A stretch of 64,000 nucleotides of DNA from Angiostrongylus vasorum (taxonomy: Eukaryota; Nematoda; Chromadorea; Rhabditida; Metastrongylidae). Position 1 is the stretch's first letter. Each line of letters begins with the position of its first letter. The notes beneath the pieces are model-generated. The model did no database searches. It was given only the letters and a program-made list of their open reading frames with translations, and was not told the DNA's origin. This document shows positions 45,795-56,460 of this stretch, piece after piece. The DNA is taken from positions 64,501-128,500 of the forward strand of contig JADANN010000380.1 of assembly GCA_018806985.1 (NCBI GenBank). Reading direction: 5' to 3'. Made by a program: the position numbers and the translations under genes.

Positions 45795-46030
45795 TTCTAA
45801 TCCTCCCAAAGGTTAACCGCCTTATCGCGGCTGGGAGGTGTTCCTCGGTGTCGGACTGCGATGCACAGCGGAAGATTCGTCTCCCCCCGACAGGGTCTCC
45901 CAAGCTGAGAAGGAGTCCAGCGTTTCCATCAGGAAGCCTAGTTAAGACTAAACAAATACCAATACAAGGATCCACCACCGTCCTGGTATCAAAGTCGGAT
46001 GGTGGCGAATCTACCTTTGATACACAAGGC
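45795..46030 (+). repeat. Family G repeat, truncated
   Basis: GGTTAACCGCCTTATCGCGG, CCAAGCTGAGAAGGAGTCC, GCGTTTCCATCAGGAAGCC and GGATCCACCACCGTCCTGG match the copy at 59.4 kb. It breaks off at about 46030 against RTE-5, before the AAGT tail. Confidence 0.75.
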
Positions 46031-46034
46031 CTTG

Positions 46035-47945
46035 GGTGTGAAGAGCTGATCCAGTGTGTTTACGAGGACTGGCGGAGGGTTCTTCAGGTGTTCTGGTCTT
46101 TTCCTTTCCTGACCTGGTGCTGCTCGATTTTTCTCCGATGAAATGCCACGTCGGATTTCGGAGGGGAGAACCGGTGGTGCAACATATCCATTCTCCTTTA
46201 TTTCATATGACGCGAAGTTGGACGTGGCTATCGAAGAGATCTGAGTGGTATTCGTGAATGACTTTCTCCGTTACCTTTCTGGACGTCGGTGGGCGTTTCG
46301 AATGATTTTTTCCAGCCTCTACAGTTTAGACCATTACTGCTGCTCTTCTGTCTTTAAGGTCTTCTTTTATCGCCTGTCTGCATTATTTTGCAAGTTCGGA
46401 CGTTAGTTTGCGGTAGCCTGCAGCTCGTGCGATTCCACGCTGGCGTATCAGCTTGAGTGTTTCTGGAGACAGACGTCTCTTCGTGACTTTCGAACTCTCA
46501 GCTTTCATAGCGCTAACGTGAAGCTGTTGAATGAGCCGATCGTATTCTTCGTCGATGTTATCGACAACGGAATCTTTCCAACAGCCGACTAATGAATTGA
46601 ATAAGTCCCAGTTTGCTGTGTTTCTGGGACTTCGGTTTTTGAATTTAGCGGCTTTTTTCTCCTTTGCGAGAGAAATAGAATCTTGCACGGTGGTCCGATC
46701 CCGTGTAGAATTTTGGAACAACAGCGACATCGGTTGGGCAAAAGCTTCTATTTACTATGATGTGGTCTATTTCGTTATGGTACTCTCCATTGGGAGATTC
46801 CCACGGCCAGCGTTGAGGGTGGGGCTTCTGGAATTGCGAGTTACCATGGATGGTCATGGCCGCCATGATAAACTCAGATAGTAGTTCATCCTGTCCGTTC
46901 TATTCTAATCCGTGGGTCCCAATGTGACATTCTTCAGACGTTCTTCTTGGTCCAATCTTGGCGTTGAAATCTCCAATGATAACCTTGAAGAGTGTATGGT
47001 CTTCTCTGTAAAACTTCTCCAATTCCATATAGAACGCTTCGATTTCTTCTTCGCCAGTTTGATGTCGGCACGTAAACGACGAAGACTGTCAAAGCCGGTA
47101 TTGATCCACATCTTTTTAACCGCAAATGTCCGATTCGGGTTGTAAATTGTTCGAATGAATCAATGTTCATGGACAAACTCGTGTTGACGAGGACGTCGAC
47201 GCCGCCGACTCCTCTACTGTCGCATGTTCCGAGGGATAGTTCTTCTCCGGTGTCATAGACAGCGTTGAATGGGTGGTGTCGTCTCGTCTCGGCCAGGCAG
47301 ATGACGTCGTACCTTATCCTTCTTGCTTGCATGACCAAGTCTTCTATCGAGGACTCGGATGCAAGTGTACGTGCCTTGTAGATACAGATCGTCACCATAG
47401 TTCTTTGTAATCCAGGCAGCTTCCATTCGTCCTGAGATTTTAGCAGCCTCTCCGCATTCCTTCTACCCAACGCTTCAAAGTTGGGAGCTCTTTCGGGGTC
47501 AGGGAATGAGGCCCGTCCATTTTTTTAAATGCGTTTAGCATTTCGATACCCACGTATAACTTGCTGGTCTCTGAACGTGGGGGGCTACATACTCACCGGT
47601 AGCTTGCCGGCTCTCCCAGAATGGACACGGAGCTTATTTGTTGGGGACGACTCTTAACCGCCTCCTACTTACTTCCCTGTCACTTAATCGCATTTGGCCA
47701 GATTGACTCGTAGAATACAATCGGCATAAGCGAGAACGCACCCACACACGCATGCATGAATACGCCTAGCAAATACAGAAGATATGTGCCAAATCAGCGC
47801 AGCAGAAGCAGGAACCCCATTCCCTGGATCACCTGCGTTTTAGGGAAGCAAAGGTCGGTCCGCGATTAACCCTCTATCCGCCACCTGGGGACGCGCCACG
47901 TAGCGTCGCGATTAACCGGCTCGAGATCCCTTCTGTGAAGAAGAT
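46035..47945 (-). mobile_element. RTE-type LINE 5' half (RTE-5)
   Basis: 5' region (47480-47945), then the endonuclease: [60 protein letters not shown], with the conserved ETRR and nearby residues, then HNEIDHIIVNRSFCPTDVAV (about 46730-46780) and the linker VVDNIDEEYDRLIQQLHVSA. The element is truncated before the reverse transcriptase. This is the best preserved endonuclease in the window, though frameshifted. Confidence 0.9.
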
Positions 47946-48239
47946 TCATGAGATTAGAGACCAAACCAAGATAAAAAAAACAAATTCCTTCACGAGGCAC
48001 TAGTGACGTGGGCTATACTAACAAGCCGACTAAATTTTTCGGATGAATAAACCGCAGCAACCGCGAATATGGCTACCTCAGTGGATGACATTTGCAAGAC
48101 AACCAAACGAATGGAAGAAGTGCTGAGAGCACTACATGTGAAAGACGGTCCATCTGGGAATCTTAGTAGGTGACTGCTACCGGCAGCTGACTGTGGAATA
48201 GGTCTTGTTCTTTCTGGATTATTGAGTTAAAACCAGATA
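47946..48239. other. No gene or repeat recognised
   Basis: Short unassigned stretch between RTE-5 and a family D remnant. Confidence 0.3.
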
Positions 48240-48460
48240 GGTAAAAGATTTATTGGGCTTCTGCGTCTTCCTCAGAGATGATGATCCAAGTCAAGGGTCC
48301 ACGGCCGTTCGTCTTTTTCAATGTTGAAAAAAGCTTCTCGCGCTCTTTATCGCTCATAGTACCGCAGAAATGCAACCGTATTAATCTTGAAAAACTACCA
48401 CTATCACTAATTGTTTTTGTTTCCGTTATCCAACATAACGCTCTTCTCAATCATGGATGT
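48240..48460 (-). repeat. Family D remnant
   Basis: Minus strand: GACTTGGATCATCATCTC, then UCUGAGGAAGACGCAG in place of the hammerhead-like motif, whose helix II and GAAAC box are lost. The sequence after it (AGCCCAATAAATC) fits the family. Confidence 0.5.
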
Positions 48461-48489
48461 GGCAGAATTTAACTATATGCTTTATTTTG

Positions 48490-48665
48490 ACTTATTATTT
48501 ACTGCCTACTCTTTTTTTAGCGGCAGGGTATGTATTGCGAAATATAACTTTAATGATGCGGAGATATTTGCAAAACTCCGGACCGCACGTGTTCGTTTCC
48601 TACCGTAGACACCTGCGGTCCGGAGTTTTGCAAATATATCAGCATCATTAAAGTTATATGCTTTA
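48490..48665. repeat. SINE-C arms only (hairpin without core)
   Basis: Inverted arms AACTTTAATGATGCGGAGAT... and ...ATATCAGCATCATTAAAGTT, each running through TTTGCAAAACTCCGGACCGC, are separated by only about 30 bases. The tRNA-like core is missing. The left end has the family tail TTTACTGCCTACTC. Confidence 0.75.
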
Positions 48666-49519
48666 TTTCTAGGTGCGGAAAAGTAGAGGATTACATGGAA
48701 AGCATGTCGTATACCAATAGAGATAATTATTATAGGAACTATTGCCAGAATAGCTACTATTCTTTCATCTTATCGTAGATCTGTGGCAACCACATTCGTG
48801 GTTCCTTACATCGTTTTGCGGTCTTGCAGCATGTAAACGTTTTCACTTCATTGAGAGAAACTTTGGTTGTCGCAAACATCCTTTGTTATCCAAACTCCGT
48901 TTAAGCAATCGGAACTTTTTGTATGTTGTTTCTGTTCGAAACCATCAGAAAGCGATAACACAAAGGACATGAAGTTGTTTGGAAAATTGTCCTCAGTCAC
49001 GAGGACCACGAGGAAGCTGGATGCTGAAGTCGAATGTTTTCGGTAAAAGTTCTAGACCTGTGCCAAAGCACCGCCTCCTCCAGACGACATTTAAATAGTC
49101 CCCGTGAATTAGCATCGTATTCATCCCCCCTGTTCATCAAGTGTGATGCACCATGTAGTTAATCCAAGGTGTTAGCTCTTAATGTACGTGGTCACTGTTG
49201 TATATTAACTTTGCTGTCGTGTACCTCTAAGCACGCTAATTCTGTTGTGTATCCACTTTAACCTCATCGCAATATACTCACAAACCTACATATAATGTGT
49301 AACCCTATAGTATTGCTGTTTGTGAGTCAGGTATTACGGCCTTATACGAATCCGTTAATGTGCCTCATCTTGTGACACTACTGATGTATTCTATATGCAC
49401 ATAGTACTGTTTCACTAGCCTACAGCAAAGCTACTAACCGGCCTTACCCTCACTTATTGATCACGATACCACACTGTAGCCTGTTTTGTACCGATGTTTG
49501 TATTTAGTTATTCTTAAAT
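48666..49519. other. No gene or repeat recognised
   Basis: Nothing supportable seen. Confidence 0.35.
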
Positions 49520-49680
49520 TATTATTGTTTTAAACGGTATAATTACCCAAGTTTGAGATATTGCTCTGCGACAACTACGGAAAAGTCCCGCGTGGCAACT
49601 TCTATGAAGTCGAGCATTCTACTCAAAGGTGGTGATCATAAGCTGCCGAGAACTGACTCGAAGACCTAATTTCCACTAGC
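49520..49680 (+). repeat. Family F repeat carrying SL1-like sequence
   Basis: Related to 25.3 kb (see there). At 49536-49557 it holds a 22-mer equal to the conserved nematode SL1 leader exon except at position 4 (A for T): GGTATAATTACCC, then AAGTTTGAG. It is followed by ATATTG, not by the GT donor of an SL RNA gene, and no Sm site is seen. So this is not an SL RNA gene. It may descend from a retroposed trans-spliced RNA. Confidence 0.55.
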
Positions 49681-49689
49681 AACCACGAA

Positions 49690-50500
49690 AATTATCAACA
49701 GATCAAATTCATCACAATAATCTAAGTGAAAAAGAATTAAACTCTTTCGGAATTCAAAGTACAGAACATCATTGTCCGACATCTGGCTTGCAACTGCAAT
49801 TCGTCTTTTGCGAGAAGTACTTTGTCGTCATCTGGTCCGATTGGTTTAATGAGGACGATTGTAGAAAGCATTCCACTAATGTAAACAGCTGAGTCGATAG
49901 AAGAGCTGAAATACCTATGAAAATATTTCCGTACTAACTGAACGATCTGAACATGTTAAATTCCAAACAAAGATCAGGTCATCTCACATATTTCGTTCCT
50001 GGTATCTGGTGAGAAAGTGCTTATTTCCGCCTTTGCCAATGTCGCCAGTCTATCGCTCCGTTCGGAGCACTTCGGCTATAATGAACACAAAGTCTGTAAG
50101 AAGATTTAACGAATGAACTTCAGCAAAACATTAGTTGAAGTCCAAACTAATAACTGATAGACCAAACATTAGAATGAGTGGTTAAAAGAAATTACAAAGA
50201 CAATAAAGTTAAAGATGTTACACTAATCAGTTTACGCCGCTTTCCACAAATTTGACCCAACAAGTGAGATGCCATTAACGATGTAGCCTCAAATTGAATA
50301 CCGGATTTTGCTCTTCAAGCCATGAAAAACTAATGTCATTGAAAGCAGATGATGAAAGAAGCATAAACATATCAAAACTTATTCTATCTAAACTGGTGTT
50401 CATATAGTTTCCGACATAAAACGATTCATACAATCTACCTTCGTAGTTAATCAAAGTTAAGTATTCATATCTAATATGATTCTTTCAGTCACAAGCTCAC
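49690..50500. other. No gene or repeat recognised
   Basis: Nothing supportable seen. Confidence 0.35.
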
Positions 50501-50509
50501 ACAAGGTCG

Positions 50510-50850
50510 ATAAATAATCTCATTAGGCTAACGTTTCGACGTCTTCATCTTCCTCAGAGCCGATGATCCAAGTCGACGTTCACAGTGATTCGTACTCTCG
50601 ATGCAGTGTTTTCGTCGTCGCATCGAGCCGGAGCCTTTTCAGTGAAGCACTGCTCGAATGAGGCAATCTCACTAGACAATGCTCTTTTATACACGATAGT
50701 TGTTGCTGATAGTGATTCTCCGGTGAAGAACTGAATCGATCCGACGACAACGGCACCACATCGACAACCCCAACGATGTGGATGTCGACTTGGATCATCA
50801 GCTCTGAGGAAAAGAACGATGACGAAACCCTTGCCGTATAAAGTTATTTA
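50510..50850. repeat. Family D inverted pair
   Basis: Left arm on the minus strand, right arm on the plus strand. Each contains GTCGACTTGGATCATC just before a hammerhead-like motif (50526-50561 minus; 50800-50835 plus, degenerate). A TATA-like box GTGTATAAAAGAGC reads on the minus strand at about 50684-50697. About 120 bp separate TATA box and motif, as in the other copies. Confidence 0.72.
50526..50561 (-). ncRNA. Hammerhead-ribozyme-like motif
   Basis: Read 5' to 3' on the minus strand: GGCU (helix I), CUGAGGA (core), an extra A, GAUG-AAGA-CGUC (helix II with loop; G-C, A-U, U-G, G-C), GAAAC, GUU (cleavage triplet), AGCC (closes helix I perfectly with GGCU). All conserved core positions of a type I hammerhead are present, but helix III is only AC/GU with no loop, so activity would need a dimer. 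The extra A after the core is unusual. Such motifs are known from ends of Penelope-like elements. Confidence 0.6.
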
Positions 50851-51066
50851 TCAGTTTCGTGATAGCTTATAAACGAAAGAATACATGTTTATTAGTCATA
50901 TAAAGGTTAAACGAAAGTCCGTTTTTGAAACGTTCGTATCTATATACACTTCAGAATGATGTGTAGGGAATAGTGTATTGTATTCAATGCCCGTTCGCGA
51001 ATAGTTAAACAACTTATCATTGTGGCTTCTCTCTCTCACCATAATGTTAGAGACCAAATGGTTAAC

Positions 51067-51186
51067 CTCATAAGGCCAGGCTAGCATGAGTGCTGCGGTA
51101 GCACAGTTCACGAATAAGTTGCCTATGGTGGTCTGTAGCACTTCCGAGCAAACCGTTTGAGACGCTTCTGACAACGCCTCGGTTAA
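51067..51186 (-). CDS. Candidate 120-bp internal exon with membrane span
   Basis: Acceptor GATGCTGCCAG and donor TATGAG/GTTAAC bound exactly 40 open codons, phase 0 at both ends: LTEALSEASQTVCSEVLQTT, then IGNLFVNCATAALMLAWPYE. The second half is a plausible membrane helix. The frame stays open past the donor for about 50 codons. No family recognised. It sits between two family D pairs. Confidence 0.38.
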
Positions 51187-51349
51187 CTGGCAGCATCCAT
51201 GAAACTAAAAAACAGCCGTAACTCTAAAGTGATCGGGGTCTGACAAAAGAAAATCGTACTCAAAAAATTAACTAAAGAAAAACTAGCTCGCTCGACATTA
51301 TCACATGGTTTCGTAAAATGACACATAAGATCTTCTTAATTCAGCTACC

Positions 51350-51731
51350 GCGGCGATGTTATGAAACTTTTATTCGGTTAACATTTCTGCGCCTTCCCTT
51401 TCTTCAGAGTCACGGTGGTCTTAGCCGAGTGTCCATTGTCGTTTGTCCTAGCAATGTTCGCATCGACTGGAATCTTCTGGAATGGGGAACAGCTCACAAA
51501 TGAAGTAATCTCACTCGGAAAGTCAGCCACTCTACAACTCGCCTTGCATAAAAAGACACTGCCGAGTAATTCGAGTTGTTTTACTGCAGAAAATTCGACT
51601 CCAAGAGATAAGAAGACTCGTAACGCGCAGTTGAACGGCTATGGACCATCGACCTGAATCCGACGCGGCTTTCAAGAAGACGAAGGCGCCGAACAATTAG
51701 CGAAATAAAAGTTTCATAATCTCGCATTAGC
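51350..51731. repeat. Family D inverted pair, full length
   Basis: Ends are inverted repeats: GATGTTATGAAACTTTTATTC at the left, and GAAATAAAAGTTTCATAATC at the right. The arms carry degenerate hammerhead-like motifs on the minus (51376-51411) and plus (51667-51702) strands. The plus arm has a TATA-like GCATAAAAAGACAC (about 51548). No coding capacity. Confidence 0.72.
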
Positions 51732-51797
51732 TTAATCACCTAGAAAAATAGTGATTAGTCATGTCTAGGATAAAAGAAAGCTGGTTCAACAAGATAA

Positions 51798-51824
51798 GCC
51801 ATCCAAGTATCCAAGTAAGTATAC
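51798..51824 (+). repeat. Family G tail only
   Basis: CCATCCAAGTATCCAAGTAAG matches just the last bases and AAGT tail of family G, as a severely 5'-truncated insertion would leave. Confidence 0.4.
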
Positions 51825-51983
51825 CTGTAGCACTTTTTTTTCGAGAACTTACTTGGTCCATTTTAAAATCTCTTTGATTGCAGCATAAAACATGTGGAGC
51901 AAAACATTTGTCAAATGTGCGGCAGCAAATCTACAAGTTGAATATTTTTTAAAGAAAAAAAGATTATTTCCGAAGCGAGATAA

Positions 51984-52267
51984 TGATAAATAAAGGATAA
52001 AGCTCTCGGCGTTGATCAATCCCTGAAAGATGCGCCATGCATTCGACTTCATCAAGCATCGTTTGGAGGTGATTGAATGCATATCTGGCCTTTACAATGC
52101 ACGCTGTGGCCTACCAATGCTATCGACCCAGTGCTCCTATCCTCACAGACAAGTCTGGTACCAATTTGCCGACCCCGGAGGGATGGAAGGCTTGGTGGGC
52201 CATAGGTGCGGAGATCGGTTCCACGTTCGTGTTGCAGGGCGCCTCCGACCACTGCGCCACACGCGCC
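51984..52267 (-). repeat. SINE-A copy, well preserved
   Basis: Tail AAATAAAGGATAAAGC to head CACTGCGCCACACGCGCC, near consensus. Right flank is a SINE-B body (CTTGAGGATTTTGTTTTAC), so it is inserted in or next to that copy. Confidence 0.85.
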
Positions 52268-52535
52268 ACTTGAGGATTTTGTTTTACTCATGAATGTCGC
52301 TGAGTGCTGATCAACTTGACTCTTACTGAAATCTTAGGATCTTGTGTTAAGTAGTCCAATGTCTTCATCACAGGCACCCGCTAGCCTTTTTGCGTCGGAA
52401 GGAGCTCTTTTCAGACAACTATAACCTACTAGCTTTGGAGGGGTGACATGATTATGTGCAGGAGAAATGTGGTTGAACTGGGAACCACGCGCGTATCATT
52501 GCACTGTATTTTAACCACTGCACTCCTCGCGTCTT
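52268..52535 (-). repeat. SINE-B partial copy
   Basis: GGATTTTGTTTTACTCATGA, GAGTGCTGATCAACTTGAC and head-side TTTTAACCACTGCACTCC. The 3' third, expected at the left, is missing or lies beyond the SINE-A. Confidence 0.55.
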
Positions 52536-53340
52536 TTACGAACTATTAACATCTCCAGAATTTTGCCTAATTAGTAAATGACCATTATGACTTGAATAGT
52601 AAACTCTAATACTGCGTGGTACTACCTGTAATTCCTCTTGATCATCCGGAATAACATCAAACAATAGGAACTCCTTCCAGGAAGAAACAGCAGTAGCGAA
52701 CTGGAATCTCGCCCTATTACAATCTTTTAAGCATGACTGTCACATAGAGAGAAAAACGAAAAAAATGGAAGTGATATTTAAAAGCGACAAAGGTACAAAT
52801 AATGAGACCAAACAAGAAACAAATATTCCTATCAGCTCATGACAACCAACGATAATGAAATTCCTGGAGAGTTTCTTATCGAAATTTTCTATGAGGATAT
52901 AGATAACCTTGAGTAGCGATATAGAAAAGTTGTATTGAATTGCACGAATTCAATGCCAAACATAACCACACTGCCCGCTTTTTATTTATCCTAATCCTTT
53001 AGTCCTCATTTTTGGTTATGGTTCTATGAAACTTCTTTCTACGACATTCCGTGGTTTTGTAGACTTCGTTCAAAACGAGTATAGTAGGACTTAAGCTCAT
53101 CGGAACAAGCAAACACAAAAGTACGTTGCTGACACTAAGACTATGCCATGACTCACAGTGGTATCATTGCAAGAGAGATTGGCTTTTAGCGAAAATGCGA
53201 TAAGTGGACGTGAATTCTGACGCAGCTGCAGTTTGGCGTATCCTAAAAAAATATATATAGCACATAGCACAGCATTTAATGGGATGACTTTCATTCCAGC
53301 AAAAAAAAGATCTTTTTATAATATCTGTTAAAACTGTTGA
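52536..53340. other. No gene or repeat recognised
   Basis: Nothing supportable seen. Confidence 0.35.
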
Positions 53341-53344
53341 ACTT

Positions 53345-54105
53345 ACACGAGGCTGTTATAAAAACTTTAATTCGGCTAGCGTTTCGACGTCTTCGGCTTC
53401 ATCAAAGACGATGATCCGAGTCGATGGTCCAGAAATGTTCGTCTTCTCGATGTGGCACCGCCTTCGTGTAGAATCGGATCGTCCTCAATTGAGTATCACT
53501 CGTATGAAGCATACTTATCCAGCGACGCTCTTTTACACAGGATGCTGGATGTTGACAATAGTGATTATCCAGTGATAACAACTTGTCTTTCCTGGACAAT
53601 TCATCCTACAGAAGTCGGTATCATTATCATAGCATAGAGTGCAAACAGTATTTCGAAAACCGACTTTCCTTTAACCTCTGTACGACTAGTCAACATGTCG
53701 ATAACTTCAACAATTTACACACATGATTAACCATACCGAGGTTAAGAGGAAGTCGGTTTCTGAAATACTGCTATTATGTTCTGTGCCAGCTTACAATTAC
53801 AATTGATACCAAAATCTGCAGGATTGATTGTCCAGGAAAAACAGGTTGTTATCACTGGACAATCACTATTATCAACATTCCCAGCATCCTGTATAAAAAG
53901 GCACCGCTGGGCGGAGCTCCTCATTCGAGTGGTGTTCTCTCTACTGGATTCGACTCGATGTGACTACGAACACCCACATCGCAACAATGACCGGCTGTGG
54001 ATGGATTACCAACTGGGATCAGTGCGACTCAGAGAAAGGCGAAGGCGCCGAAACGTTAGCGGAAAAAGAAGTTTGTATCAACCTCGTGTTAGCTCAATTA
54101 TGTAG
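53345..54105. repeat. Family D inverted pair with long arms
   Basis: Minus arm 53345-53640 and plus arm about 53765-54105 face each other tail-out. Termini are inverted repeats (GAGGCTGTTATAAAAACTTT and GAAGTTTGTATCAACCTCG). Shared blocks include TCCAGGAAAAACAGGTTGTT and its complement, CAGCATCCTGTATAAAAAGG (TATA-like) and TCGGATCATC. Motifs lie at 53374-53409 (minus) and 54026-54061 (plus). In the plus copy helix II is a perfect GGCG/CGCC, but the core reads CAGAGAA. Confidence 0.78.
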
Positions 54106-55595
54106 AAAATTATTATAATTATGGTTTCCAATGTTTAATGAAAGTCGGTCTTTAAAATATTTCTGAGTAGTTGTTACTCCAGAACACTCAGTTGTGAGAA
54201 GGCGTCATAAAAGGAACAAGTGCAGAAAAAAATACAAATCAAGGATTTTGTCAGCTTAACATAGCTTTAATAGTATAACTGATTTCATAGAGCGAAACCA
54301 ATGCATCGGTATAGATAGTATGTGCTTCTCGATACTGTCACCTCAGCATTCGTTTCTCAACCATTCATATGGAAGGTCCTTTTCTTATCTAATCATGTCT
54401 GCCATATGAATTTTTAACTGTAGACTATTCAAGGTAGTTCCACTTGAAACTGTTATATTCCATGTAATCACACCGCATGCAAATTCTTGAACAGCTTCCT
54501 GGACTGTTGACAGATGTATTGCTTCGAGTATGCAGCAGATGCGTAGAGAGTAATGGATATTTGACGATTTTCAAATTGCTAAATTTCCTCCAGAGACACT
54601 AGAGCTCATTTGAGGTGTGCAGTAATCGAACCCATGTTCAGTTTCCCTTTGTTTCTCTTCTTGGAGGATTACTATAGTTCGCTCCTAGTTTGACGTTGAA
54701 TGGAATCTTTTCACGAAGAAAGAGTTTCTCGGAGCCAACACACGACGATGTTACTGCAGAAGTGTCAAAAAAATAATACGCTCCTGGTGAGAATATGGTT
54801 GATCCTCATGTGAATAATGCAGCTGTGTGATTCTCATGTTCAGCAGCAATGTTCTTCCTCTCGGAAAAGTGAACATCTATGGAAAAATGTCTCAGACTGC
54901 TCAGAAATCAACGTCATTTTTGCAACATCATTCTTCCTGTAAACAGTTTACAGTATTTTTTACTTTTAGAAAGTTCCACTATTATCCATAATCACAAAGC
55001 TCATTTCATGCACTTCTCCTACTCGAATTATGGTATAAATTATCTTGTTAACAAATTTTTAAAAGTTAGAATTTTTAGATGTCAAAGAAGCTGCGATTTC
55101 GACAATTTTTTTTACTTCTGTGAATTAAAGCGGTCATAATTTAGTGCAAAGGGCTCGAAACGTTGAAGAGGTATGGAAGCAGGAAAATGTTAATGAATGC
55201 ACAATGTTGTGGCGGCGTTGAGTCCAACTTTAAATGAATACCAATTCGTTGTAAATATTGGTCCTCGTAGCTGCCACGCGGGTCTTTTTCAGTAACTGTT
55301 GTGAACAACCTCGAGTTTGGGTTACAATGGTTTATAGTAATAACAATTGTACAATAATAATATCTGGTATGGAGGTTAGGTGGGTATATACGAGTGAGAT
55401 TGAAGTGAGAGTAAGCGAGCAATTGAAGAGAATTAGGTGGATACTGGAATTAGGACACTGAGGAACAGAAGGACCGGACGAACACTCAACCGAACGCTAC
55501 GAACACTTCCAGACAAGTCCCGGTCTGCTTGAATTCCTTCCGTAGTGGGTGGAGCTTTGTCGGAGGGAACTAAAGACAGTGCCTAGAGAGAGGTT
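54106..55595. other. No gene recognised
   Basis: Unassigned. The frames at about 54879 and 55141-55422 show no splice context or motif that I trust. Confidence 0.3.
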
Positions 55596-55789
55596 CTAAA
55601 GGTTTTTTTCTACTAGCTCCATCTGATAGGGCTGCATGTGAAAGGACGCAGCTGCGCGGTTCGGAAACTTCTTTGAGACGGCAGGTGCTGGAAAGTACAT
55701 CCCGCTGACTGCTGTTGATTCAGTGCCCGAACTGTCGGACAAAGAAGAGCAGTTTGTTGGAAGAAATTGTAGAATCCCTTTCCAGCCAC
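55596..55789 (-). CDS. Candidate last exon, unknown
   Basis: Behind a weak acceptor (AGTTACTTCGCAG) the frame reads GWKGILQFLPTNCSSLSDSS..., TAVSGMYFPAPAVSKKFPNR, then AAASFHMQPYQMELVEKNL and TAG. It lies on the strand of phytochelatin synthase, 0.9 kb past that gene's last identified exon. It could be that gene's end or another gene's. A second open frame is possible. Confidence 0.32.
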
Positions 55790-56139
55790 CTGCGAAGTAA
55801 CTGCGTGAGATGGTGGCTAAGAGGCAATTAACAGAAGATGCGATGATAGACTTAAAATGGTTACAGGAGAACAAGAAACATACACCAATATAGAAAGTAC
55901 GAGCAAGGTCACCGGGCACAGTATTCATAATGTTTTACATAGAGAACATTCCTATGTTGGTGGTGAATGTTCTCTATGAATGTAACGCCTGTCTGTAAAA
56001 ATTCGTGATTGCGGACGCACTTCTTTCCATAGAAGCAAATACACGCACAACTGTTACAGAACTTGAAGAAGAACTTATTACAAGAATCTAAACTGTTTCG
56101 GAGCATCGAAAAAATATACAAGTCGAAGAAGCTCGACGA

Positions 56140-56460
56140 ATGCACGCCGTGCGAATTGAGTGACCCTTCTACCCAACAACACATGTCGCAGGGGCTGGGC
56201 TACGAACCTCTGCTTCACCCAACATACTCGACTACCCTTTCGCCTATCACTTATCATTTCTTCAAATACCTAGATAACTTCCTATGCGTCAGAAACCACA
56301 CGGATGCTGAAATTTCCTTCAACGACTTCATCGCCTCAAAAAGTCCAAAAATTTTATGCAACCGGCAAAAGTAAACTTGCTTCTCTTTGCGAGAAATGTG
56401 TAGAGTCTAATTATTTTTTACCTCCATCGATAAATTTTACTATCAGCTGAGACATTTTGG
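56140..56460 (+). mobile_element. mariner transposase C-terminal fragment
   Basis: LGYEPLLHPTYSTTLSPITY, then HFFKYLDNFL, is the end of a mariner-family DDE transposase. The third catalytic aspartate, expected in the SPTDYHFF-type motif, is replaced (SPITYHFF). After a frameshift near 56350 the C-terminal end follows (FYATGKSKLASLCEKCVESN). The 5' part and inverted repeats are not seen. Dead fragment. Confidence 0.82.

Noticed and set aside
46934..47470. 178-codon ORF, longest in the window, as a host gene
   Set aside because: It is the endonuclease part of an RTE retrotransposon and is listed as mobile element.
49536..49640. SL1 RNA gene
   Set aside because: The leader is not followed by a GT donor, and no Sm-binding site or SL RNA-like stem was found downstream.
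55141..55422. 93-codon minus-strand ORF as a phytochelatin synthase C-terminal exon
   Set aside because: No similarity to that protein's known features and no fitting splice sites.
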